Part shown: one piece after another, positions 16,492 to 27,637 of the stretch | Layout of the letters: the number at the start of each line of letters is the position of its first letter | How positions within the stretch are numbered: the stretch's first letter is position 1 | Assembly (NCBI GenBank): GCA_037384065.1 | Contig: JARROJ010000021.1 | Location: 29,663-93,662 of the forward strand | Reading direction: 5' to 3' | DNA: 64,000 bases | From: JABDPF01 sp037384065 | GTDB lineage: Bacteria > Pseudomonadota > Gammaproteobacteria > Xanthomonadales > SZUA-36 | Notes under the pieces: model-generated | What the model saw: only the letters and a program-made list of their open reading frames with translations | Database searches by the model: none | What the model was told of the DNA's origin: nothing | Program-made: the position numbers and the translations under genes

Positions 16492-17486
16492 CATCTTCAA
16501 CCCTGCACCGCGCGGCGCTCCTGGCCGTCGTCGTCGCCTTCGTAGTCGTCGTGCTGGGCGCGTACGTGCGACTTTCTCACGCCGGCCTCGGATGCCCGGA
16601 CTGGCCGGGGTGTTACGGCCAGTTGACGTGGCCGGTGGCGTCGGCCGACATCCACGCCGCGAACACGGCGTTCCCGGAACGGCCGGTCGATATCGGCAAG
16701 GCCTGGAAGGAGATGGTGCATCGTTACCTGGCCGGTTTCCTGGTGTTACTGGTCGTCGCCATCAACGTCCTCGCGTGGCGAAGCCGCACGAGCACGCGGA
16801 TCAAGGCGCTGGCCGTTTCCATCCTGGCCCTGATCCTGTTCCAGGCGGCGCTGGGCATGTGGACCGTGACGCTCAAGCTGAAGCCGATTATCGTCATGGC
16901 GCACCTTCTGGGCGGCCTCGCGACGTTGAGTCTGCTGCTGTGGCTGACGCTCGGAACGCGGGCGCGCGAACCGGCCGCGCCGTCCGCCTACCGGCCATTC
17001 CGCACGGGAATTCTGCTGGCGCTCGCGGTACTGGTGCTGCAACTGGCGCTGGGCGGCTGGACCAGCGCGAACTACGCGGCGCTCGCCTGTCCGGACTTTC
17101 CGACCTGCCAGGGGCAGGCGTGGCCGGAAATGAACTTCCGCGACGGCTTCGTCCTCTGGCGCGAAGTTGGCGTGGACTACGAGGGCGGCGTGCTCGACCT
17201 GCCCTCGCGCACGGCCATCCAAATGGCGCATCGGATCTGGGCCCTGGCCACGTTCACGGTGCTCGGACTGCTGGCAATCGGCCTGTCGCGCAGGCGGGCG
17301 ACACGCCCCGGCGGCCTGCTGCTGGGCGGCTTGCTGCTGCTCCAGGTGACGCTCGGCATCCTGAACGTCTGGCTGTTCCTGCCGCTGCCGAACGCCGTCG
17401 CCCACAACGCGACGGGCGCCCTGCTGCTGGCCACCACGGTCTGGCTGCTGCACCGCGCGCGCGCTCCGAGCGAGTCGCGACCATGA
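16488..17486 (+). CDS. ctaA: Heme A synthase
   Basis: CtaA/Cox15 converts heme O to heme A for the aa3-type oxidase. The 332-residue protein has about eight transmembrane helices in two similar halves. Conserved signatures are GAYVRLSHAGLGCPDWPGCYG, the heme-ligand histidine regions MVHRYLAGF and VMAHLLGG, then IQMAHRIWAL and VAHNATGALLL. A second cysteine-containing loop reads ALACPDFPTCQG. It overlaps both neighbours (ATGA at each end), so it is translationally coupled within the operon. Confidence 0.96.
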   Translation: MTSSTLHRAALLAVVVAFVVVVLGAYVRLSHAGLGCPDWPGCYGQLTWPVASADIHAANTAFPERPVDIGKAWKEMVHRYLAGFLVLLVVAINVLAWRSRTSTRIKALAVSILALILFQAALGMWTVTLKLKPIIVMAHLLGGLATLSLLLWLTLGTRAREPAAPSAYRPFRTGILLALAVLVLQLALGGWTSANYAALACPDFPTCQGQAWPEMNFRDGFVLWREVGVDYEGGVLDLPSRTAIQMAHRIWALATFTVLGLLAIGLSRRRATRPGGLLLGGLLLLQVTLGILNVWLFLPLPNAVAHNATGALLLATTVWLLHRARAPSESRP

Positions 17487-18358
17487 CTGCCGTAGCACGG
17501 CGTTACCTCGAACTGTGTAAGCCGAAGGTCGTTCTGCTGATCGTATTCACGGCCGTGGTCGGCATGTTCCTGGCCGTTCCCGGCTGGCCACCGCCCGTCG
17601 CGCTGCTGGCCGGAACGGTGGGAATTGCGCTTGCCGCCGCCTCCGCCGCGGCCATCAATCATCTGCTGGATCAGCGGATCGACGCGGTCATGGCGCGGAC
17701 GCGCAATCGCCCGTTGCCCCAGGGTCAGCTCGGCGTAAACCAGGTGCTCGTTTTCGCGGCCATTCTCGGCGCGGTTTCGATGACCCTGCTGATCGTCTGG
17801 GTGAATACCCTGACGGCCGTCCTGACATTCCTGTCGCTGATCGGTTACGCGATCGTCTACACGGTGTGGCTCAAACGGGCGACGCCCCAGAACATCGTGA
17901 TCGGCGGCGCGGCCGGGGCGGCCCCACCGGTGCTCGGCTGGACCGCGGTAACGGGAACGGTGGACCACAATGCGCTGATCCTGTTCCTGATCATTTACGT
18001 CTGGACCCCGCCGCACTTCTGGGCCCTGGCGATTCATCGGCGGCAGGACTACGCCGCCGTCGACATCCCGATGTTACCGGTGACGCACGGCGTCCACTTC
18101 ACGCGCTGGCATATTTTCTTTTACACCATCCTGCTGGTCCTGGTGACCACCCTGCCGTACCTGACCGGCATGAGCAGCCTGTTCTACCTGGCCGGAACCA
18201 CCGTGCTCAACCTGGGCTTCCTGTGGTACGCGTTCCGGTTGTTGCGCGAAAACGACGAGCGCCTGCCGATGCAGACGTTCGGCTACTCGATCATCTACCT
18301 GATGGTGTTGTTCGCTTTTCTCCTGACCGACCACTACCTGCAGATGTTGTTGCGCTGA
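17483..18358 (+). CDS. cyoE: Protoheme IX farnesyltransferase (heme O synthase)
   Basis: This UbiA-family prenyltransferase attaches farnesyl to heme B, making the substrate of CtaA. The 291-residue polytopic protein starts at ATG 17483, overlapping the ctaA stop. The first Asp-rich motif is NHLLDQRIDAVMARTRNRPL and the second lies near YVWTPPHFWALAIHRRQDY. KPKVVLLIVFTAVVGMF is the classic N-terminal pattern. It is the last gene of the oxidase locus. Confidence 0.96.
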   Translation: MTAVARRYLELCKPKVVLLIVFTAVVGMFLAVPGWPPPVALLAGTVGIALAAASAAAINHLLDQRIDAVMARTRNRPLPQGQLGVNQVLVFAAILGAVSMTLLIVWVNTLTAVLTFLSLIGYAIVYTVWLKRATPQNIVIGGAAGAAPPVLGWTAVTGTVDHNALILFLIIYVWTPPHFWALAIHRRQDYAAVDIPMLPVTHGVHFTRWHIFFYTILLVLVTTLPYLTGMSSLFYLAGTTVLNLGFLWYAFRLLRENDERLPMQTFGYSIIYLMVLFAFLLTDHYLQMLLR

Positions 18359-18386
18359 ACGCCTGTTACCGGGCGCGCTTTGGCAC

Positions 18387-18392
18387 TAAAAT
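18387..18392 (+). promoter_or_regulatory. Possible -10 element of gcvP
   Basis: TAAAAT lies 58 bases before the gcvP start in the 91-base gap after cyoE. The upstream -35 is poor. The gap is too short for a tandem glycine riboswitch, and none was recognised. Confidence 0.3.
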
Positions 18393-18449
18393 ACACCCTT
18401 CCCGAAGGATTCCGAGTGGGTCGGGCAAGCAGCCCGGCGGAGTACGTCG

Positions 18450-21389
<2,940 letters not shown>

Positions 21390-21400
21390 AGACTACCGGG

Positions 21401-22246
<846 letters not shown>

Positions 22247-22269
22247 TGATCCTCCTGAAGCAGCGCGCA

Positions 22270-22278
22270 ATTTTAGCA
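22270..22278 (-). promoter_or_regulatory. Extended -10 promoter of rpoH
   Basis: On the minus strand TGC followed by TAAAAT forms an extended -10 element, with the transcript start expected about 16 bases ahead of the rpoH ATG. A second possibility is a perfect TTGACA about 100 bases further upstream with a poor -10. A 7-bp hairpin (22305-22322, GGGTCCG/CGGACCC) lies between them. Confidence 0.4.
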
Positions 22279-22449
22279 CACTTCGGCCATGATTTTAGCC
22301 ACGAGGGTCCGCCTTCGGACCCGCATGGCCGAACTCTTGCACACGCTGCGTGAAAATGTTGTCAACTGTCGAGTTAGACCGGCTGCACCGGCCAGAGTTC
22401 AGTGCCTGAATGCCCATGAATATCAGCAGATTGGAGCCTTTTTCGCGAT

Positions 22450-23415
22450 TCAGGACGACTTGCGGCGCACCGGGTCCTCCACGCGGAACTGGCGCAGGTA
22501 CCGCTGCACCGACCACCAGGCCCCGGCCAGCCCCAACAGGCCACCGGCAACGAGCACGACGGCAGCCCCGGACACGCCCGGACCCTGCAGCCGGATCGCG
22601 TTGCCATAAGCATCCTGCAGGCGTTCGACCGGCGACTGAAGGTAGGCCAGCGCGACCGCCAGCAGCAACAGGGCCAGGGCCGCGCCCATCAGCCCGTACC
22701 AGAACCCCGAATACAGGAACGGTTGTCGAATGTATCCGTTCGGCGCACCGACCATGTTCAATACCTTGATTTCGCCGGCCCGGTTGGCGACGTCCAGGCG
22801 GATCGTATTGGCCACCACCAGCACGACCGCGATCGACAGCACCGCGGACAACAGGCGAACGAAGGCGTCACCCAACGCGACCCATCCCGCCAGGCGTTGC
22901 ATCCACTTGTGGTCCAACTGGACCGCCTCGACCGCGCCCTGACCACCGAACCAGTCCGCCACCGCCGCCGCCATTTGGTCGACCGGCGTCGCGCCGCTCG
23001 GGGGCGTAACCAGGAGCACCCAGGGCAGTGGATTCGTCTCGAACAGGTCCGCCGCCTCGCGCAACCCGGAACGCTCCAGAAATTCCGCCATGCCCTGCTC
23101 GGGGCTGATCAGAACGACGGAAACACGGAACCGCTCCTCGGCCGCGGCGGCGAGCGCGCGGGCCTCCGTCTCGTCGGCGGCCGGCTGCAGGAACACGCTG
23201 AGGGAACCCCAGTCCTCCTGTCGGAAATCCATCCCGTGCAGGTTCTTCATGACGACGGCAAGCCCCAGCGGCAGAGCCATCGCGATGCCCAGCACCAGCA
23301 CGGTCATCAGGGTGCCGGTCCAGTGCTGCACGAGGCTCCCGAGGCTCGAGAAGAGGCTGTACAACTGACGGCGCCCCCAGGCCCGGAATTTCTGCTTCGG
23401 CGTGAGCATGCTCAT
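22450..23415 (-). CDS. ftsX: Cell division protein FtsX
   Basis: This membrane partner of FtsE regulates septal peptidoglycan hydrolysis through EnvC-type activators. The 321-residue protein has an N-terminal cytoplasmic stretch and one helix (about 35-58), then a periplasmic domain (LQPAADETEARAL). Three further helices follow, with NTIRLDVANRAGEIKVLNMVGA before the second and the motif NGYIRQPFLYSG. It overlaps the ftsE stop by four bases (ATGA). An EnvC homologue is also in this window. Confidence 0.94.
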   Translation of the reverse strand: MSMLTPKQKFRAWGRRQLYSLFSSLGSLVQHWTGTLMTVLVLGIAMALPLGLAVVMKNLHGMDFRQEDWGSLSVFLQPAADETEARALAAAAEERFRVSVVLISPEQGMAEFLERSGLREAADLFETNPLPWVLLVTPPSGATPVDQMAAAVADWFGGQGAVEAVQLDHKWMQRLAGWVALGDAFVRLLSAVLSIAVVLVVANTIRLDVANRAGEIKVLNMVGAPNGYIRQPFLYSGFWYGLMGAALALLLLAVALAYLQSPVERLQDAYGNAIRLQGPGVSGAAVVLVAGGLLGLAGAWWSVQRYLRQFRVEDPVRRKSS

Positions 23416-24101
23416 GCCTTTCCGCGGCCGACTTCTTCGGCCGCGATATCGTCCACCAGGCGGCCATCCGCAAGGACCAGGACGCGCCTGCCCATCGAAC
23501 GGATGAGGGCAAGGTCGTGACTGGCGATCAGGACCGTCGTGCCCTGCCCGTTCAGCTGCGCGAACAGATTGAAGAGTTCCTGGGACAGGTCCGGATCGAG
23601 ATTGCCGGTCGGTTCGTCCGCCAGCAGCAACGGCGGCATGCTCACGATGGCGCGGGCGATACCGACGCGCTGCTGCTCGCCGCCTGAAATCTCGTCGGGC
23701 AGGGCATCTTCGCGGTGCAGCAACCCGACCTGGTCCAGCGCCGCCCGCACCCGGCGCCCGATTTCCCGGTAGCCCAGGCCGGCGATCATCAGCGGCAAAG
23801 CGACGTTGTCGAAGACCGGCTTGTCCGGCAGCAGCCGGTGATCCTGGAAGATCATGCCGATGGCCTGGCGGGTGCGCGGGGCGCGCCGGGAAGGCACCCG
23901 GTCGAGGTCATGGCCATTGACGCGGATCCGGCCGGCCGTCGCCCGCTCCAGCAGCAGCACCAGGCGCAACAGCGTGCTTTTGCCCGCTCCGGAATGACCG
24001 GTGAGAAAGGCCATCTCGCCCCGGCCGAGGTCGAAGCTCACGTCCCGCAGGGCGCTGACGCCGTTCGCGTACCGCTTACTGACGTGCTCGAAGGTGATCA
24101 T
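23412..24101 (-). CDS. ftsE: Cell division ATP-binding protein FtsE
   Basis: This ABC-type ATPase drives FtsX. The 229-residue product has Walker A GHSGAGKSTLLRL, the Q-loop FQDHRLLPDKPV, the signature ISGGEQQRVGIARAI, Walker B LLLADEPTGNLDP and the switch His in IASHDLALIRSM. I used the ATG at 24101 (MITFEHVSKRYANG), the usual FtsE N-terminus, rather than an in-frame TTG at 24113. The ftsY gene usually found upstream is absent; rhlB is there instead. Confidence 0.95.
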   Translation of the reverse strand: MITFEHVSKRYANGVSALRDVSFDLGRGEMAFLTGHSGAGKSTLLRLVLLLERATAGRIRVNGHDLDRVPSRRAPRTRQAIGMIFQDHRLLPDKPVFDNVALPLMIAGLGYREIGRRVRAALDQVGLLHREDALPDEISGGEQQRVGIARAIVSMPPLLLADEPTGNLDPDLSQELFNLFAQLNGQGTTVLIASHDLALIRSMGRRVLVLADGRLVDDIAAEEVGRGKA

Positions 24102-24127
24102 TCGCGCCCGCAACCCGCCACGCCGGT

Positions 24128-25486
24128 TCAGCCCTGTGCGTCGTTACCGCCCTCGGACCGACGGCGCCGCCGTGGCCGGCGTTTGCGGCTGCGCCGGGGC
24201 TTGTCGCCATCGCTATGGCCGCCCGCCTCGCGCGACCGCGGCCCATGCCCGCCCTTGCGGGGCCGGCCCCGTGACTCCGTGCGCGGCCGGGGCGCCGCTT
24301 TCTCGATTTTCGGCAACAGTTCGGGCTCGGTCTGCTCCATCGGAATCGGGTAGCCGATGTAATCCTCGATTTCGGGCAGGTGAAAGGCGTAGTTCTCGCA
24401 CGCGAAACTGATGGCTGCGCCGCGGGCCCCCAGGCGCGCCGTGCGCCCGATCCGATGCACGTAGTCGGGCGCGTCCTGCGGCAGGTCGAAATTGATCACG
24501 TGGGTCACGTCCGGAATGTGCAGGCCACGCGCCGCGACGTCCGTCGCCACCAGGATCGGGATTTCGCCGTCGTGGAAACGGCGCATGAGGCTCTGGCGCT
24601 TTTTCTGGGGAACGGCGCCGGAAATCGATGCGGCATGGAAACCGTTCGCTTCCAGCGTGCGCTGCACGCGGTCGGTGGCGACCCGCGTATTGGTGAAGAT
24701 CATGAACCGACCCTCGCCGATGCGGCGCAGCAGGCCGATCAGCAACGGCAGCTTCTCGTTGTTTGCCGGATAGTAGACCGACTGGGTCACGTGCTCGGCC
24801 GTCACCTGCTCGGTCTCGACTTTCAGCAATTCCGGCTCGTTCATGTGTTCGTACGCCAGTTCCAGCACGCGTTGGGAAAGCGTTGCCGAGAACATCAGGC
24901 ACTGGCGCTCGTCCAGCGGCGGCAGGCGGCGCAAGACGTAGCGGATGTCCTTGATGAAGCCGAGGTCGAACATGCGGTCCGCCTCGTCGAGCACCATGAC
25001 CTCGATGTGCTTGAGGTTGAACACGTCCTGCTTGAAATAGTCGATGATCCGACCCGGCGTGCCGATCAGGACATCGACGCCGTCCTCCAGGGTTTTGCGC
25101 TGCTTTTCATAGTCGACGCCCCCGTAGGCCAGGCCCAGCCGCAAGCCGGTCTGCCCGCCGAGCTGCACGGCGTCCTTGTGAATCTGCAGCGCGAGTTCCC
25201 GCGTCGGTGCCAGCACCAGGGCGCGGGGATGGCGGCCCGGCTCCGCGGGGGCGCTTTTCAGCAAGCGGTTGAAAATGACCAGCAGGAACGCCGCGGTCTT
25301 GCCGGTGCCGGTCTGCGCCTGGCCGGCGACGTCGCGACCGCCCAGTGCGAACGGCAGGGTCAGCGACTGGATCGGGGTGCAGTGCGTAAAACCGGCGTCG
25401 AGGAGCCCCTGCTGTACCGGTTCGAGCAGTTCCAGTGAAGTGAACGCAAGGTCGGTCAGGGGTTTGTTGGAATCATTATCGGGCAT
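24128..25486 (-). CDS. rhlB: DEAD-box ATP-dependent RNA helicase, RhlB type
   Basis: RhlB-type helicases unwind RNA in the degradosome. The 452-residue protein has the Q motif (FTHCTPIQSLTLP), motif I AQTGTGKTAAFL, Ia PTRELALQI, DEAD in MVLDEADRMFDLGF, SAT in LMFSATLS, and the C-terminal HRIGRTARLGARG. The last about 55 residues are a very basic Arg/Lys/Gly tail suited to RNA binding. Assignment to RhlB rather than RhlE rests on the divergent position next to trxA-rho, conserved in gammaproteobacteria, and on DLGFIKDIRYVLRRLPP. Confidence 0.9.
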   Translation of the reverse strand: MPDNDSNKPLTDLAFTSLELLEPVQQGLLDAGFTHCTPIQSLTLPFALGGRDVAGQAQTGTGKTAAFLLVIFNRLLKSAPAEPGRHPRALVLAPTRELALQIHKDAVQLGGQTGLRLGLAYGGVDYEKQRKTLEDGVDVLIGTPGRIIDYFKQDVFNLKHIEVMVLDEADRMFDLGFIKDIRYVLRRLPPLDERQCLMFSATLSQRVLELAYEHMNEPELLKVETEQVTAEHVTQSVYYPANNEKLPLLIGLLRRIGEGRFMIFTNTRVATDRVQRTLEANGFHAASISGAVPQKKRQSLMRRFHDGEIPILVATDVAARGLHIPDVTHVINFDLPQDAPDYVHRIGRTARLGARGAAISFACENYAFHLPEIEDYIGYPIPMEQTEPELLPKIEKAAPRPRTESRGRPRKGGHGPRSREAGGHSDGDKPRRSRKRRPRRRRRSEGGNDAQG

Positions 25487-25587
25487 TGTCACTCACTTGC
25501 TTCCGTCCGGCATCCGCCTGCCGGCTTCTGATCACTGATTAGAGTTCGGTACGCGCGGTCATGGCCTTGAAAAGTGCCGCACGCGCC

Positions 25588-25616
25588 TTGAAATCGTTGA
25601 ACAGTTCAGTTGAAAT
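25588..25616 (+). promoter_or_regulatory. Predicted sigma70 promoter of trxA-rho
   Basis: TTGAAA (25588-25593) and TGAAAT (25611-25616) are separated by exactly 17 bases, about 115 bases before the trxA start. The palindrome TGAACAGTTCA (25598-25608) lies within the spacer and could be an operator. This is read by eye. Confidence 0.4.
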
Positions 25617-25730
25617 GAGGGCCGGTACCGAACGGCGGTTCTCTGGCCGGACCCTGAAAGTTACACACATATTAACCGCGCTGCATTCCATGTTCCAGTG
25701 ACGGCAGTGGCGCGCCATGGAGAAAAAACC

Positions 25731-26057
25731 GTGAGTGATAAGATTACCCATGTCACCGACAGCACTTTCGACAGCGAAGTGCTCAATTCCGACGTTCCCG
25801 TCCTGGTCGACTACTGGGCGGAATGGTGTGGCCCCTGCAAGATGATCGCCCCGATCGTGGACGAGATCGCAGACGAGTACGGCGAGCGCCTCAAAGTCGC
25901 CAAAATGGACATCGACAGCAACATGATGACACCGCCGCAATACGGCATTCGCGGAATTCCGACCCTGATGATTTTCCGGGACGGCAAGGTCCAGGCCACC
26001 AAGGTCGGCGCCGTCAGCAAAGGCCAGCTCAAGGCATTCATCGACGAAGTCGTCTGA
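25731..26057 (+). CDS. trxA: Thioredoxin 1
   Basis: This is a general cytoplasmic disulfide reductase. It is 108 residues from a GTG start (25731), which has GGAG eight bases upstream and gives the N-terminus SDKITHVTDSTFDSEVL, equivalent to E. coli TrxA. The active site is WCGPC, with Cys33 and Cys36. The cis-proline is in RGIPTLMIF. An in-frame upstream ATG would add 11 residues not seen in the family. It is followed by rho. Confidence 0.96.
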   Translation: MSDKITHVTDSTFDSEVLNSDVPVLVDYWAEWCGPCKMIAPIVDEIADEYGERLKVAKMDIDSNMMTPPQYGIRGIPTLMIFRDGKVQATKVGAVSKGQLKAFIDEVV

Positions 26058-26114
26058 CCCCGCCCGTTCGCCGCCAGCACGGCTGCGAACATCGCCAGCG
26101 GGTCGCCCGGTGAC

Positions 26115-26143
26115 TGGACGGCCCGCGACAATCATGCTACTTT
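26115..26143 (+). promoter_or_regulatory. Predicted rho promoter with extended -10
   Basis: TGGACG (26115-26120), a 17-base spacer and TACTTT (26138-26143), preceded by TGC, form an extended -10 promoter. It would give rho a leader of about 230 bases, consistent with the long autoregulated leader known for E. coli rho. Confidence 0.4.
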
Positions 26144-26156
26144 AGCGCCATCTGCG

Positions 26157-26175
26157 GCCGGGCCTCCCGCCCGGC
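26157..26175 (+). ncRNA. GC-rich hairpin in the rho leader
   Basis: GCCGGGC and GCCCGGC form a perfect 7-bp stem with a 5-base loop just after the predicted rho promoter. There is no T-run after it, so it is not an intrinsic terminator. The rest of the 323-base trxA-rho gap shows no gene. C-rich unstructured sequence in the gap would suit Rho autoregulation by early termination, as known in E. coli, but that is inference. Confidence 0.3.
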
Positions 26176-26380
26176 GCCGCTGCTTCCCATGACGACCGCC
26201 GGTCCGGGCACAACGGAATCCGGCTGTGCATAGAAAATGGTTTAAACGATCCGCGGCAACCAGGCCGCGGGCTGCTGATTGACTCGATCGGGCCGGCCAT
26301 GCGCCGATCCGACGAACCGAACCGGACATTCAAGACCATCCCTCCGAGCAACAGGCACTGCACATTGCCCAGGTAATTTC

Positions 26381-27637
26381 ATGAACCTCACAGAACTGAA
26401 ACAGAAACCGATTTCCGAATTGCTCACGATCGCCGATGAAATAGGGCTCGAAGGCGTTGCGCGAACGCGCAAGCAGGACATCATCTTTTCCATCCTCAAG
26501 GCGCATGCCAAGAGCGGTGAAAGCATCTTCGGGGATGGCGTACTCGAAATCCTGCAGGACGGATTCGGTTTCCTGCGCTCCGCCGACAGTTCCTACCTGG
26601 CCGGCCCGGACGACATCTACGTCTCGCCCAGCCAGATCCGGCGCTTCGCCCTGCGCACCGGCGACATGCTGTCGGGAAAGATCCGGCCGCCGAAAGACAG
26701 CGAGCGCTATTTTGCCCTGCTCAAGGTCCAGGAGATCAATTACGAATCGCCGGAGGCCGCCAAGCGCAAGATCCTGTTCGAAAACCTGACGCCGGAATTT
26801 CCGACCCAGCAACTCACGCTGGAGCGCGGTTCGGGCAGCACGGAAGACATCACCGCGCGGATCATCGACCTCGTGTCCCCGATCGGCAAGGGCCAGCGCG
26901 GCCTGGTCGTCTCACCGCCCAAAGCGGGCAAGACCATCATGCTGCAGAACATCGCGACCAGCATCCGGGCCAACGCCCCGGACTGCAAGATGATCATTCT
27001 GCTGATCGATGAGCGCCCCGAGGAAGTGACGGAAATGAAGCGCTCGGTCGACGCCGAGGTCATCTCCAGCACCTTCGACGAACCGGCCTCGCGCCATGTC
27101 CAGGTCGCCGAGATGGTCATCGAACGGGCCAAGCGGCTGGTCGAACACAAGCACGACGTGGTGATTCTGCTCGACTCCATCACGCGTCTCGCCCGCGCGT
27201 ACAACACGGTCGCCCCGTCGTCCGGCAAGGTTCTGACCGGTGGTGTGGACGCCAATGCGCTGCAGCGTCCGAAACGGTTCTTCGGCGCGGCGCGCAACGT
27301 TTCCGAGGGCGGTTCGCTGACCATTATCGCCACCGCGCTGGTCGATACCGGTTCGAAGATGGACGAGGTGATCTACGAGGAGTTCAAAGGCACCGGCAAC
27401 ATGGAGGTTCACCTGAGCCGCCGCATCGCGGAACGCCGCACCTACCCCGCGATCGACATCAACCGCTCGGGCACGCGCCGCGAGGAGCTGATGATCGGCC
27501 AGGATCAACTGCAGAAGGTCTGGATTCTGCGCAAGCTGCTGCACCCGATGGACGAGGCCCAGGCCATCGAGTTCATGCTCGACAAGCTGAAGGCCACCAA
27601 GACCAACGCCGAATTCTTCAACTTCATGAAACGGTGA
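26381..27637 (+). CDS. rho: Transcription termination factor Rho
   Basis: This hexameric RNA helicase terminates transcription. It is 418 residues from ATG 26381 (MNLTELKQKPISELL), almost identical in length to E. coli Rho. The N-terminal RNA-binding domain has DGFGFLRS and YLAGPDDIYVSPSQIRRF. The P-loop SPPKAGKTIMLQ places Lys184 at the catalytic position. Walker B is DVVILLDSITRLARAYN, and SGKVLTGGVDANAL forms the Q/R-loop region. The stop overlaps the GTG start of a metalloprotease gene. Confidence 0.97.
   Translation: MNLTELKQKPISELLTIADEIGLEGVARTRKQDIIFSILKAHAKSGESIFGDGVLEILQDGFGFLRSADSSYLAGPDDIYVSPSQIRRFALRTGDMLSGKIRPPKDSERYFALLKVQEINYESPEAAKRKILFENLTPEFPTQQLTLERGSGSTEDITARIIDLVSPIGKGQRGLVVSPPKAGKTIMLQNIATSIRANAPDCKMIILLIDERPEEVTEMKRSVDAEVISSTFDEPASRHVQVAEMVIERAKRLVEHKHDVVILLDSITRLARAYNTVAPSSGKVLTGGVDANALQRPKRFFGAARNVSEGGSLTIIATALVDTGSKMDEVIYEEFKGTGNMEVHLSRRIAERRTYPAIDINRSGTRREELMIGQDQLQKVWILRKLLHPMDEAQAIEFMLDKLKATKTNAEFFNFMKR

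Noticed and set aside
18359..18449. Glycine riboswitch upstream of gcvP
   Set aside because: The gap is only 91 bases and no conserved aptamer core was recognisable.
22305..22322. Hairpin GGGTCCG/CGGACCC as ftsX terminator
   Set aside because: No T-run follows on either strand; it may be incidental or part of an rpoH leader.
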